Shown: positions 10,913 through 24,004 of the stretch, piece after piece
Layout: the number at the start of each line of letters is the position of its first letter
Position numbering within the stretch: the stretch's first letter is position 1
Assembly: GCA_018389105.1 (NCBI GenBank)
Contig: JACATO010001117.1
Span: forward strand, 434,001 to 498,000
Reading direction: 5' to 3'
Source: Nautilus pompilius
Lineage: Eukaryota; Mollusca; Cephalopoda; Nautilida; Nautilidae
Length of the DNA: 64,000 nucleotides
Made by a program: the position numbers and the translations under genes
Notes under the pieces: generated by a model
Seen by the model: the letters and a program-made list of their open reading frames with translations, nothing else
The model's database searches: none
Told to the model about the DNA's origin: nothing

Positions 10913-12849
10913 CCTTATCTGACAAACTAGTTCTATATTCCAAAGCTTACTGTGGCTTGTTGTCAATGCTCTCTGTATATGTAGTAATTCTAAAAAAAAT
11001 GGTAACACCGATAAACTAATTAGTGTGGTATGCATGTCAGTTAAGGTGTCAGGGTAATATCAGTATAAGTATTAGCTTATTTGGTTTTCATTGGATGGTA
11101 TCTATTTACTTAAACTAAGTTTCTGTATCATATCCATTCTCTGAGGTTTGCTAATATCAGAGGCTCTTGTAGATTTGCATCATTTAGTTTTCTCCATCTT
11201 AATATTTAAAATTTTTAAAATTATAGAAATGCAGTATTTTTATAACATAAAATGTTTTTTTTTTTATTAAGAGTCTCAGAAGGTGGTAAATGATATCGAA
11301 TTATCTTGGCCAAGAAATAGACAAAAGAAATCTTTTAAACATGGACATTATTCTATAGAAATTATGTGGATTATTACTTATTTAGGAAGATTTCCAAATT
11401 TTACCTGAATGTCTTTTAGTAGGGGGGGGGGGGTTGGTAAAATTTCTAAAAACTTCCAATTTGTTGATATGTATCATTTTGACGAAATATTTGCTGCAAT
11501 TTGTCTACTATGCTGTCACTGTAATTCATAGGAATCAGTTTTGATTTGAGAGAGCGGATCTTATCAATATATTTGATGTATTTTATAATCAAACAAAACA
11601 AAATGTATTATCTGTCAGTTGCCTTTGTTCAATGCAGATGGCTGACAAACAGATTGTGTGATCCACTGAGCCTCTCTCTGATTAAACAGTCTTAGTCACA
11701 TCAGCGAACTTATTCGTTATTTTTACCCAGAAAGTAAGATTTCTGAGTTCAAATTGCAGTATTTGGATTCTTGGCAGGGGAGGGAGGGTTAAAAAAAAAC
11801 AATATGCATAGTGTATGTAAACATAATTTATGCATTTTAAAACTTTTTATTTATTATAATTAAATTTCACCAAAATATCTTAATTGTAGCTCCCCTTTTG
11901 TTAATCTGTTTAAAATTCGGATTATTCTGTTTATTTGCACTTAATCTCATCATTCTGAATTCTTAAATACAAATAAAAATATAGGAGATCATTGTTGATG
12001 TAGGATAGTTGTGGTTCCAGATGATATCAAATTTAATCTTTCAACAAATTTTTATCTTTAAAAAATCAATTAATAGTGGAAACCAGCCAACACCTGGATG
12101 TAGTTTCATTTACTCTGTTTAAATTATAAATAATTTCAATGTTATTATTTTTAACTAATGAATTACTAGAATCTTTTTTTTTTCAATTTCTTTAATAATA
12201 TGGATCCACAAATATTTTTATACTCAGTACATAAAGCAACTTCTGTACAGGAAAATAATGAGCAGAAAAATGAATTTTGTAAAAAAAATACAAGTGATTT
12301 TCACTACATTCGTTTGAAAGAGAAATTCAGAAGTCTAAAATTTTAACAATGAATTTGTGACTTAATTAAATTCAGTAAACTATTAATTGAAATGTTTGAT
12401 GACAGGTTTGGTATGTATCAATGCCCACACTTTCAATGGATTTTGAAACACACCATTGCTGCAGATACAATGGAACATTAGTATGTCCAGAATATTTAGC
12501 TTCACTGGTATCCTAATGTAAATTTAACTAATATTCCTGAAGTTATGCGTTTAACAGACAAGATGTATGTCTACACAGGTAGCTGTAAATGTTATAAATT
12601 AGAATTTTACATGAGCAGTTGTATTGGCTGCAGTAGAATTAATAGTCAAAATAGCTAAACTCCTCTTTATACTTTTACTGAATTTGAACAATATTATCTT
12701 TAACTTTTGAGCTGTCAATTCTGCCACATCAAAAACACTACAAATTTACTCTTTTTACAAAGAATGTACATTTAGTTTTTCTTTCTTCTTTTACATCTTT
12801 TCACTTTCTACTGCATGACTTCGCAGTTCATTTCAGACAAATGCTACAT
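10913..12849. other. Intergenic AT-rich DNA
   Basis: No gene or repeat family recognised. Short homopolymer runs only, for example a G9 run near 11425. Confidence 0.5.
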
Positions 12850-13726
12850 GACTTCCGGGTGTGATGGCGACCGTCTGAAAGCCTCAGCTGAAGCCGATGT
12901 GAGAAATAGCTGGAGAGCTGGACGTAAGCACTGCAACTGTTTCCTGGCATCTTGATGCAATTGACCAGGTGAAAAAAACTTGACAAATGGGTGCCTCACG
13001 AGTTGAATGAACAACAACGAAGATCTGCTCTTCGTTTGTCATAAGAAACAAAAACGACCCATTTCTTGACCAAATCATTACGTGTGATGGAAAATGGATC
13101 CCTTATGACAATTGCAAATGATCAGTGCAGTGGCATGACAAAGACCAGGCGCCTAACCGCATCTCAAAACCCAGCCTCCACATAAAGGAGGTCGTGGTCA
13201 CTGTCTAGTGGACTGCAACTGGTGTCATCCACTATAACTTCTTGCAACCTGACAAAACCATCACAGCTGAAAGGTATTGTCGTGAATTAAACGTCGTTCA
13301 TCAGAAACTCTCTGAACAACAGCCAGCATTGGTGAATTGAAGAGGCCCAATCCCGCTCCATGACAATGCTTGTCTTCATGACTCTTCAGAAACTAAACAC
13401 GTTGAGGTACGAAGTTCTCCCTCACCCAGTCTATTCACCAGACCTTTCTCCCACAGACTACCACCTTTTCAAACACCTTCACAGCTTCCTCCACATGAAA
13501 TCCTTCTCCAACCAAGCAGCAACTGAAACTGCCTTCAACAGGTTATCGACTCCTGAAATAACAGATGTTTTTTCAAAATGGTATAAATGTGCTTGTAGCT
13601 CGTTGGCAGAATTGGATCGATTGTAATGGAACTTACTTTGATTAATAAACTTCATGTTCAGCAGCGATATGAAGTCTCATTGTTGCAGTAAAACAATCGA
13701 CAAAACTTTTGTAACAACCTGATATT
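12850..13726 (+). mobile_element. 5'-truncated mariner element, copy 1
   Basis: Homologous to the fuller copy at 43511-44781 from the GATGGCGACCGTCTGAAAGC point onward, with about 900 bp of the 3' part left. The transposase is broken, but a clear C-terminal stretch (13360-13626) reads LQKLNTLRYEVLPHPVYSPD, then LSPTDYHLFKHL. This is the catalytic-third-Asp region of Hsmar1/SETMAR-like mariners. The 3' TIR CAAAACTTTTGTAACAACCT ends at about 13726. The 5' TIR and the N-terminal helix-turn-helix coding part are missing. Confidence 0.88.
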
Positions 13727-14737
13727 TACATCTAGGGACAATTAACTTTCTTGTTATAGTGTTGGATAAACTAAGTCAAACTAGTTGTTTATGAGGATTT
13801 CTTTTTAGAGGAATGTGTTTCTTATACACCAGAATTTTGTATGTATTAGATCAAAACCAGAGGTGCCATAACTCCCACCTGGCTGATAAAACTTTATTTT
13901 GCACCTATTACCAACTGACAGGCAAAATTTCTTGATAGACACTCATTTCAAATATTTTCAGAACATTTCATTACTTTTTAAATATATTTTTTAAATAATT
14001 TTAAAAGTTTTTTTTTTTACTTGCGTGACGGTAATCAGTTATTTGTTTGAAAATAACTGAGAATATGCTGACAAAACAAACTGGAAAATTTGAATTTATC
14101 TGTCAAGTTTCTGGAGGTGGATGGCTACATCTTTCCTCCTCCTAGCTGTACCTCTGAGAGGTAGCTATCCCCCTTAGAAGTAAAATGTGTTGTGGTAGCT
14201 CTGCCAAACAAGACAGTTGTGTTTATATTCTACTGTGTATTTATTGTCTTTTTAACAAAAACACAACCTACGCCTTAGCTCATTGTCACCATTTTAAAAA
14301 AGACTCAGACAAAGCAAACAAAAAAACAGGAGGTACAATTCATTTTGTTTCTGGTTAGGATGATTCTAAGTTGTAGTTCACAGCATTTGTTGTAGTTTAC
14401 TTTTGTCTATGCTTCTTGCTGTGAAATTTTTTTTCTAAAATGTAAAATTTTCTTTACTGTTTATCTCAATTATATTTTAATATAGTTGTTGTTTTTTTAG
14501 ACAGTATTTGATTGTGAATTCAGAGTTCTGTATTCCAATGCATGTATCATCATAGAAAACCTGAGATTTCTGACAAATTTGGAAACTTAATTCTTTCTTT
14601 TTACTGTAAATGCTAGTTTTGCCAATGTACAAAATGGTGGATCAGCGTGTAACATGTGATTATAAACCCAGAATAAGCATCTTTTCCAGAAAGAGAAAAT
14701 ACTTCTGTATTATAAAAACAAATAAGATTTTCTTTGT
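13727..14737. other. Intergenic AT-rich DNA
   Basis: AT-rich sequence downstream of the epimerase gene. No recognised features. Confidence 0.5.
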
Positions 14738-14743
14738 TTTATT
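14738..14743 (-). terminator. Candidate poly(A) signal of the epimerase gene
   Basis: TTTATT on the plus strand gives AATAAA on the minus strand, about 155 nt past the epimerase stop codon. Confidence 0.5.
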
Positions 14744-14896
14744 GCTAACTCTTTGATTTTAACTACCCAGGAACTCTTGTGCTAAATACCATAATGACAA
14801 TAGCCAAGTTTCTTTCTTGATTTTTCTTTGAGTTTTATAACTTTACAATATATTTTGTGAGATTTTGTTAATTCCTTGGATCAGGACAGATGTCAG

Positions 14897-15949
14897 TCAA
14901 ACATTTCTGTATTGCTTCACTTCAGCACTGGTAAGACAGGACATTACTTTCAACAACTCAGATATTCCTTCCTCAATACTTATAGTAGAAACATATCCTA
15001 ACTGCTTTATCTTTTGGTAAGACACTTCATAGTCCCTTTTGTCCTTGTCCTCCCCAGTACCTGTCTCTGTTATCTGACAACCTGGCACACGTTTTAAAAT
15101 AAGTTTAGCTACTTCTAACTTGGTTATGTTGTGCTTCTCATCACCCACATTAAAGGCATACCCCTTCATTTTGTCATATTTTTTTAAACAGAAGATAAAT
15201 GCTCTTGCTGCATCTTTGACATGAAGAAAGGTTCTTTTGAAACATCCTTCATAAAGTTCAAAGTTTTTAAAAGATACTGCTCTGTAGACAAAGTCGTTGA
15301 TTAGCAGGTCTAATCGAAGCCTGGGTGAACAGCCAAACATGGTAGCAAATCTGAGAGCTATGCATTTATTTGCTAAAACTTCTTTTTCTCCAGCAGATTT
15401 TGTGCGGCCATAATGGGTTAGTGGATTGATCATTGTCTCTTCCGTACATATACCACTAACTGCTCCATAACATGATCCAGTGGAAGCATATACAAGCTTT
15501 TGGTCAGGACGTAGTAAGTCAAGGATATTTTTTGTTCCTCCTACATTAACTTCTGCTGCCATGTTTGGATCTCTGTCACAGGCTGGGTATCCAACAATGG
15601 CTGCCAAATGAATAATAGCAGATACATCTTTCATGACCTCTGCCAATTCTCTTTTGTTTCTCACATCCCCTTTCTTTATCTGCAAGTGAGGATGGTCAGA
15701 ATATCCCAGAACAGGGAAAGCACCCCACAAGAACTTGTCATAGATGGTTACTTGATAACCTTCAGATAGCAGCATAGGTGTCAGAACTGAGCCTAGATAT
15801 CCTGCTCCTCCTGTGATAAGGACATGTTCCAGGCTGTCACTGGCAATCAACGCATCTGCACGGTCTTTGTTTTTATTCGGTGCGACATTGTTTTCAACCA
15901 TTTGGTTATTGCTAACTGTGTTAACCTCCCAGTCAGATCCTCTCTCCAT
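14897..15949 (-). CDS. NAD-dependent epimerase/dehydratase (extended SDR)
   Basis: A 350-residue extended short-chain dehydrogenase/reductase with its coding sequence in one uninterrupted exon. The Rossmann motif TGGAGYLGS covers residues 46-54 (GxxGxxG at 47/50/53). An acidic Asp71 at the end of strand 2 favours NAD over NADP. HLAAIVG lies at 114-120 and the VYASTGSCYG active-site strand at 153-162. The catalytic YGRTK has Tyr180 and Lys184. Family members act on nucleotide sugars (UDP-glucose 4-epimerase, dTDP-glucose 4,6-dehydratase and relatives); the substrate here cannot be told. I chose Met at 15949 because the longer frame (start 15988) crosses a strong acceptor, ATCTTTTTAG before 15965, which would make its first 13 residues intronic. 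That also implies a 5'UTR intron. HLAAIVGYPAC resembles bacterial members, so old lateral transfer is possible. Confidence 0.9.
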   Translation of the reverse strand: MERGSDWEVNTVSNNQMVENNVAPNKNKDRADALIASDSLEHVLITGGAGYLGSVLTPMLLSEGYQVTIYDKFLWGAFPVLGYSDHPHLQIKKGDVRNKRELAEVMKDVSAIIHLAAIVGYPACDRDPNMAAEVNVGGTKNILDLLRPDQKLVYASTGSCYGAVSGICTEETMINPLTHYGRTKSAGEKEVLANKCIALRFATMFGCSPRLRLDLLINDFVYRAVSFKNFELYEGCFKRTFLHVKDAARAFIFCLKKYDKMKGYAFNVGDEKHNITKLEVAKLILKRVPGCQITETGTGEDKDKRDYEVSYQKIKQLGYVSTISIEEGISELLKVMSCLTSAEVKQYRNV

Positions 15950-15965
15950 ACTTCTGGTTGCAAGT
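15950..15965 (-). other. 5'UTR part of epimerase exon, after acceptor
   Basis: Sixteen bases between a CAAAATCTTTTTAG acceptor and the chosen ATG. They support an upstream non-coding exon that I could not locate. Confidence 0.55.
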
Positions 15966-16169
15966 CTAAAAAGATTTTGAAAATACATATATATTAAAAG
16001 AGATATTACTTATTTTGTCTTCTTTCTTTTAAAACAAAGTAAAGGTACCACCATATCAGCCACAACCTTCTCTGATACCTACTGGGCTACAAAAATAATA
16101 CTAAAAATAAAATACTGCAAATAATAATTTAAAAAACATTATTATTCAAAATTTCCCAATTTTCAAATA

Positions 16170-19078
16170 CAGTAATACCTCGAACATTCGCAAGGTTAGG
16201 TTCCAGAACCCGTCTCGGATCAGGAGGAATCGTGAATGTTTGGTACGAGTCACTAAAAATGCTAATAAATGCTTATTTCTAGAGTTTAAACCATAAATAT
16301 GACCCAAATCATGCTCCCAAAGCACTTTAATTTCATTTAAGAGTTAGCTTAATACATTACCCTTAAAAAAAGAAAGAAATGGTTGACGTAAAAATAGAGT
16401 ACAGTATCGCCTAATGGGTATTTGCCACACTAGCGCATTTACAGTATGGTATACTAATGTTACCCCTATACTCATTCATTGGCAGCCATTTTCTTTTGCA
16501 CTCACAGTAAGGTAAAACCAAGTAACGAATGGGACTGTAAACTTAATGACTGATTTTTCTTTGTCATTGTTAGGAAGGTAAACTAGGTAAACTTCATATG
16601 TCACAGAAGTCATATAACGAAGGTACAATTCAATAAAATAAAGAAAACATGTACGTACTGTACGTAGAATATTGACCAAGTTATTTTGCTCTGCTGCTGC
16701 TTTTTTTCATGGTGGTGTAGAGGGTTCTGTATGTCTCCATGACTGAATTTAAGCCATTTATCGTTTTCAGAGCACGTTCAAAATAGGGATCCCACTCTTC
16801 TATGTAGGATTGCAACTGCTGTTGAGTCCTCATGATTAACCGAAGACATTCAATTGAAAGACCCTCGTCCTCTTGTCGTTCTTGAGCTGGTTCCTCTTCC
16901 TCTTCACTTGCTGACTTGGTCAGCTCAAGCAAGTATCCGTCAGGGGTTCAGAGTGGGCATCGATGAGTGTGTTGACTTCTTCGGTGCAATCATCAAATCC
17001 TTCACCCCCACAGCCTCGTTGTGAATCTCCTCCGGCGAGAAGCCCTTGTAGTCGTGGACTGCATCTGGCCACAGTTTTTTCCAGCATGCATTGAGAGTTT
17101 CACTTTTCATTTCTTTGAGGGCAGACTGAATTATTGTAAGGCACAATGCTATGGTGAATTTCTTCCAGTATTCTTTTAAGGTGAAGTCCTCCATCGTATC
17201 CTTTGCATTGACCAGGTGTTGCAGAGAGTTACGCGTGTAGAGGGCCTTAAATGCACAGATCACGCCCTGGTCCATAGGTTGTATGAGGGAGATGGTGTTG
17301 GAAGGGAGGAATTCGATCTGCACACCATCATACGACAGATCTAGGGGGTGCCCTCCGGCATTGTCCATGAGTAGCAACACCCTAAATTCAAGGCCTAGGT
17401 TGAGAAGGTATTTCTCCACTTCAGGGATGAAACACTGGTGGAACCAGTCGGATGCTATGACTTTGGTTATCCAGACCTTGGGGTTATGCATCCAGTAGAC
17501 AGGCAGGGCATTCTTATTCTTGTTCTTGAGGGCCCTGGGGTTTGCAGACTTATAAATCAGGCCTGGTTTGAGCAGGTGGCCAGCAGCATTCCCACACATA
17601 ATGAGCGTGATCCTGTCCTTTTGTGCCTTAAATCCAGGAGCTTTGGCTTCTTCCTTCATCAGGTATGTTCTCAGTGGCATTTTCTTCCAGAATAATCCAG
17701 TCTCATCCATGTTGAAGACCTGTTCAGGCCTGTATCCCTTTCCTCATGATTTGTTTGAAGGTCTCCGGATACCTCTCTGCAGCTTTTACGTCAGCAGATG
17801 CAGTCTCTCCATGCAATCTCACACTCCTTAGGTTATAACGGTTTGAAAACTTTTCAAACCACCCCCTGCTGGCCTGAAAACTTCCAGGGTGTGGTGGTGT
17901 CGATGTTCCTGGCTGCGGGTCTTGTGTATCCTCTTCAACAAGCTTCTTATAAAGATTTAAAGCCTTCTCCTGAATCACGTTGCCCTGCAAGGGGATGTCC
18001 TTTTTACGGCAGTCTTCAATCCATAATGAAAGGGCAGATTCCATCTTAACAATGTACGGGTCTCTCTTGGTCGAAACCTGCTTTGCTTCATGCAGGTAGG
18101 TCTTGGAGACCAATTTTCTAATTTCGGCCTCTTTAACTCTTTATAGAGTGTACGGTGCTTTCATTCACACCATATTGGCGTCCTACATTTGTAGCAGTCT
18201 CGCCAGATTTCAACAAATCTAAAACTTTTACTTTTTCCTCTAGTGTCATCACCTTCTTCTGACGCTTAGGAACACCGCTAGGAGCCTTAGAATGCGCGGA
18301 ACATTTAGGCATCTTGAGGGTTTTTAGAATTAAGTAAAAACCGAGGAAAAAAGCACTGAAAACACTTATCACACTTGTACGGAATACGCGCGTTGAACTG
18401 AGATGCGGGAAGATGAACTGCGGCTTCACTCATACACTAATGACAGTACGTACACAAAGCATCCGAGCTACAAGCCAATCAGCAACGAGGAAAGCTGGTA
18501 CCCTGCTGTGTGATTGGCTACTTCCAACCCTTCCAGCCAATAGCGTGTCGTCATGGAGCCTACGTCATCACCCAAACCCGATACAGTATGCATTTGCTAT
18601 GAACACTAGCAGAAAATTTATAATTTTTGTGTTGAATTTACATTAACATTTATTTACTATTACAAAATAGTAAATTAACTGCAGTATTTTCTAATAATTA
18701 TGTAACCATTAGCGTTCCAAAGGGAATAAACTTTGCGAATGGGTATCGCATCTTGTAAAGGTACAGTACAGTACTTTACATAAAAAGGAACGTTTCCATA
18801 GGAAAGCGAAGCTTTTACGAAGGAATTTCTTAACTGATTTCTTGTTTGTCTTTAATTTTCCCCCAAAAAAACAGTAGAATTTTCATTTACAAAATTTTTC
18901 TTACCGATTTTACACTTAAAAGCATGAAAACTTATAAATGACTTCAAAAATTAAACACAAACACTTCTGCGGGGTTTTTTGAGGATTTCGCAAATTTCGC
19001 AGACCTGTGAAAAAATCGCGGATGCAAATTAGTTAGGTTCCAATGAATCCAGAAACGCGAATGCACGAGGTATGACTG
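16170..19078 (-). mobile_element. Full-length Tigger/pogo DNA transposon
   Basis: A 2,909-bp element with terminal inverted repeats. The left end is CAGTAATACCTCGAACATTC and the right end (complement) CAGTCATACCTCGTGCATTC. Both resemble the CAGGCATACCTCG end of mammalian Tigger1. It is flanked by the TA duplication expected of Tc1/pogo elements (16168-16169 and 19079-19080). The minus strand carries a TIGD1-like transposase gene with few lesions. Confidence 0.95.
16681..18429 (-). pseudogene. TIGD1-like Tigger transposase, broken in about three places
   Basis: Read on the minus strand from about 18325 (MPKCSAHSKAPSG). An N-terminal CENP-B/psq helix-turn-helix comes first (LEEKVKVLDLLKSGE, GVNESTVHSI). 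A frameshift near 18134 moves the frame to LVSKTYLHEAKQVSTKRDPY, followed by the CENP-B-type second DNA-binding domain (ASRGWFEKFSNRYNLRSVRL). A second frameshift near 17720 leads to the DDE domain, with NMDETGLFWKKMP, LLLMDNAGGHP and LIQPMDQGVICAFK supplying three Asp residues. The frame breaks again at 16940 before a Glu-rich tail (16932-16681). Few lesions and intact catalytic motifs suggest a fairly recent insertion, now inactive. Confidence 0.9.
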
Positions 19079-19080
19079 TA

Positions 19081-22000
19081 TTTACTTTTAGTGAACTTAG
19101 CAGTTCTTGCAAATCAGCTGCTGTTGAATTTTCAATGATCAATAGAAAAGGATTTAACTACAGTGTACATATAATAAATACACAAGAAGAGTGGAAGGTC
19201 AGACTGGCGGTTGCAGCTTGGTTCTTGTCAATTAGGGTATATGTTTGGTGTCTAGCCAGTGGCAGAACTCCTCTCAAGTTTACATGGGTTTCCTCTATGG
19301 ACTCTGTTTGCATCCCACTTCTAATCAGATTTTTTTCAATAAAGTTGAAGGGCTCTGTGTGTCATAATTTTGGGGGATTGATTTGTGTAGTTAGTAGGGT
19401 TAATGTGTCTTGCATCAATGCTTCAGGAACTTTGTTATCTCTTGTAGTCTGGGGTTATTTTGACAGGCATTCTAGAAGAAAAGGTTTTGTTTTCAGCTGT
19501 TAACATCACTGTACTGGAATAATACTCTATTTTTTTTAACAGGTTTGACTATTTTACATTTCTTTAAACACTAATAGTTTTCTATATTATCTATAAAAAT
19601 AGAGAAGATCCAGTAAAACATCAATGGTTAGTAGATGATGTTGAAGATCCTGTGCATATTATGTATCACAACTTGTCAGTGTGAGAGGTCATTTTCTACA
19701 CATTGACATCTGGAAACCTACATGCAGCAACAATGGGACAAAAGAGAGTTAATGAACTTGCATTGCTTCAGATCCAGTAACAATGGTGAATCGAGGAGAG
19801 CATGTACAGAAAGCTGCTAACAGTGAACCTGCATCCAACATAAAGCCTCATGACTTCTGACGTCATCAAGTTAGGGAAGGAAGCTACAACTACCTGGAAG
19901 TTGTAGAACTATGGGAATGCTATTGTGTTGTCTTTAATCTAAATAAAGAGTGAAGTTTTCCATAATTCAAGAAATCCCTTCTCATCTCAACTATTGGATT
20001 AAGCACCTTATAAATTTATAACAGTTGGAAGCAATTACTAGAAGATTGCAACTGAATATGCACAAAAAGCCTTGATATGTGTCATTCTAAAAAAATGGTG
20101 CACAGCTCCATAGCTGTCTGAAGTTATCATAATCTACTGCAATGTGGTGGATCTGCTTCTCTACTTTATGACTCAAGTGGGATGAGGTATTTTTATCACC
20201 CAGAATTCCACATTATATTGCTGCCATGTTGTTAGATTTTTTAGAATGAGCAGGCAGCTTCCAAGTGGTTGCATAGTAGTATTTAATTCTATGAACGAAG
20301 TAATTTGTAGAGTGGAGACACCATGTAAACTAGCAGACAGACCAGGACAAGAAGCCAACTATCTGAGGCGGGGTAGGAAAGATCCTTTCACTGATACTCA
20401 CAGTGCATGTATTTTTTGATATAATCTCCAAAAACGAACAAATAAATACATAACATTAAAACTATTTGGTTTTGTTATTAATGTTTTTTTAAAATTCTAG
20501 TTTTTGAAATATTCTTTTACTTTTTATTTATTTTTCTTGTAAAAAATGTGGAGAATTAACAAAAATTGCAAATTAATTATTAAACAGCAACTTCTAATGA
20601 CAGTTTATTATAGTTTATTTGCAAGCAGATTCATCACAGGTCATCCATCCACCAGCAGTTGTCTGTGGAGACTCCCTGACAATCAGACAAAAGTTTAGGG
20701 TTTTGTTTGATGAATACATTTGATCAGAAATAAATAGAAACTTATATAAATGCACACAACCATATGGCACTTTTACATTTACTTGTTTCAGTACAGATCT
20801 GAATGTTTTTCTTCTTGTCTCCACCTATTCTGAACAGGAAGTCAAGGTCACTCCGGGATTGAGGCTGGGTGGCTAACGTTTGATGTTTGAACAATATTAC
20901 ACACATTCCAAATTAAAGCGTCTACTGTAGATCCTTATACACTCCTCAGTGTTAGGGAACTTTCACCTACTATACACACCTATAAGAATATCACAGATAC
21001 CTTTTTTTTTCCACCTCAGAAGGTAAATATTATATAAAGTCAGTAAAAAAGGAAAATTCTCATATACATTACCTTTGCATGTTGCTAATTCGGAGTAACT
21101 GAAATTCTGGCTAAAATGTTACTTTTTGAATGAGATTGATGTCCTTTCTCTGACCAAAAAGCTGTAAGTTAGACCTAGTGTAGGGTACCCACCCACAATT
21201 CTGTTTGAACTAGATCTTTGTGCTGTGGCACTGAAGATGGATCAAAGGTCAGAAAAATGACTGAGTTGGTCAGTTAATGAGATACTGACTCAGAAATTGG
21301 AGATAGGGAGCAGGCTGTATCTAGACAGGTCATCTCATTTCCCTGGTGGATCTAAATAATTCCATAAATGTAGCATCAGCAGAAAAGAGTATTACTTTAG
21401 CATGCTAAATATTAATAACTTTAAAATAAATATCTAGTTTAATTAATTAATGAATATAAACTCCTTTTTCTTTTAATATTATAGAAATTATTTTTCACTA
21501 AAATCCTATGCCCAGCATTTAAAGTTGTTTATTGGTCATTAAAAATGAAGTAAATCTGCCTTCTTTTCTTTCAGTGTATGTTCACTCTGTACAGTGATGA
21601 CAGTGTAAATAGTATAGTAACAGGGGGCAGATTCTCCAGGTGCAGTCTACCCTAAGAATTTATTAATTATTTACTGAAATCTCCTGTCCGTCCATGTGGA
21701 GTCTGCTTTAGTCCTATGCCCCTTAGGTTATTTAACATGCCCATAGGGCCCCTGACGTTCCTGTGAATATTTGAACATGCCAATCAGTCCCGTAGCAAAT
21801 TTAACATGTTTGTAGTCTTTGATTGCCTCAAGAATGCATGGATATTTTAATTTAGCTGTAGGAATCCATGTGTAGGCAAGAAGCCCTACAAAAAGATTGG
21901 GAGCTTTAGGAATATCCTCTAAAAAAATGTGTGGCACTGAGTGGGAGAAGATTTAGCTGGACTTTAAATAAATTTCTGGACACAAATGTTGACATTGGGT

Positions 22001-23611
22001 CCCTGGGTAAAGAAGGTTGATGAGGAGGGACCTTAATAAGTCTGCTGCTGATGACCTAGTATTATTCTAAACAGACATTCAAAATTTAGTTAAACAAAGT
22101 GCTTGATATTTTAGTTACATACCTGGACTGACATCCCTGCTATCCTTTCTGGTTCTGTGTTTGTTTACAGGGGCACTGAAAAACTCAAAACCAGCAGCCG
22201 GTCTAGCATTGAAACACAACATGGACTTGGATGCTTATAAATTTTCAAGTAAAAACGAAAGTTTTAAATTCCAAACTTTATTAATAATATCTAATGTGAA
22301 TACTTCCTCAGGGTATTCATTCATGATTACTGCCTTGCAGAATCATGAGCTTTAATAAGTTAAAGTTAATCAAAACACGTCTCAGGTCAACTATGGGCCA
22401 AGAACAGCCTTCAAACCTAGCAACAGAGCATGATATAGCAAAAAATGCAGACATCGATAAAGTCATGAATTTGCTTTGCTAAAGGCTCACAAAGTTGTTT
22501 CAAATTATGTATAGTCTCCTTGGCACTACTGATGTACATGCAATAAAAAACTTGTTTATTTAAAATTTTAATTAACATTTAAAAAAATTAATTCACTCAT
22601 CCAATAGCAAAACAAAATTGTCATATTTTGTACACATATAAGTTGTTTTCAAAAGTCAAAACAAACAAACAACTATAGTCAGTATGCGGAGGTAACTGCC
22701 CTATCTTTTCCAGCATCACACATGACTGGTTATTCTAAAGATAATCCCTTTCCATCACTGCAGAAATTTGTTTCCCAGATGAGATTTTACCATTTTTCAT
22801 TGACGAGTTTCATTAGTTCCAAGCCGATGATAAATACCAAACAGAAACTGATGACTATCTCAATGTACAACCATTTCAAAGAGAAACCTCACAGTTACCA
22901 AACAAAAGATGACAAAGCATCTGAAACATTACTGTAGTCTTTTGGGGCAAGATATGGCAAATGAAGCATTTAATTGATCAGTTTTTTTACATGAAGCCTT
23001 AGACTTAACATCTGTTGCTTGCTCAAACAAACCATCTACTTCTTTATTAAGAGATATTAGTTGAATATATCAGTTGCTGAAGTCAGCAGAACTAAAAATT
23101 CCTCAGAAGCCCCATTTGTCTCCTTTCACATTTTACTGTATTGTTTGTATAGTTGGCTCTTCAGAAAGAAAATTTTTAATTAAAATAAAAGAATATATTG
23201 GATATTATGTCTATGTCACTCTGAATTCCTTGTGCTTTCTGTTTACACACCTTAAAAGTCATTTATGTTCACATAAACACAATTAAATTCAGTGCCATGT
23301 GAATGTTGTGGCAAAAAGTAAAACAAAAGTTCTGTGTTGTCCACAGCTTGAGGTGAAACAAAGATATCAGATTTTAGGCCTCTTTCTTCTACAAATGAGC
23401 TGTGATATAAGAAACAAGAATTTTGTAGACAATTTGTTTATGGTTTGCATTATACTTTGAAACAAATGAAGTTCTTTGAGCAGCTAAATAATAATATACT
23501 GTGTTGGTGATACCTTAGGATAATATAGAAAACTGGCTGATGAAAAAGAGTCTGTACCTTTCATATAATTTTTCTTGTCTTTGTTGAACTGATTGTAGTG
23601 TGTCTACTTTT

Positions 23612-23685
<74 letters not shown>

Positions 23686-24004
23686 TGTTTTTTCAATTAA
23701 AAGATTTAATGTAGTCATAAACTGAATGTATACAATGTCAATGTCATAATATTTAAAGATATATCATTTCTCTCCATAAATTTCATTTCTGAATCATTTT
23801 GTTATCTAGTACCATTTTCATGTAGAAATATATGAAGATTAAAGCATCACAAAAATTCCCATTTTGTTGTCATGACCCATTCAAGACGATGAACAGATAA
23901 AATCTTCAAAATCTAAACCTCACAAAGTCAAGATAAGAAGATAAGACAACAGATAAATTAGGTGTCATCTTTAATGGGGGGGGAGCAAACAGCAACAGCT
24001 AGAC
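19081..24004. other. Intergenic DNA without recognised genes
   Basis: 4.9 kb of AT-rich DNA. Several open frames of 60-140 codons show no domain, splice structure or compositional support. Only an ATA microsatellite (23614-23685) was identified. Confidence 0.5.
23614..23685. repeat. (ATA)n microsatellite
   Basis: About 24 uninterrupted AAT/ATA trinucleotides. Confidence 0.97.

Noticed and set aside
15950-15988. Thirteen-residue N-terminal extension of the epimerase (MYFQNLFRLATRS)
   Set aside because: It reads across a strong splice acceptor (ATCTTTTTAG) and is AT-rich intron-like sequence. The Met at 15949 is more likely.
19072-19503. 143-codon plus-strand frame beginning at the Tigger right end
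   Set aside because: Starts in the transposon TIR, has no domain and intron-like composition. Probably chance.
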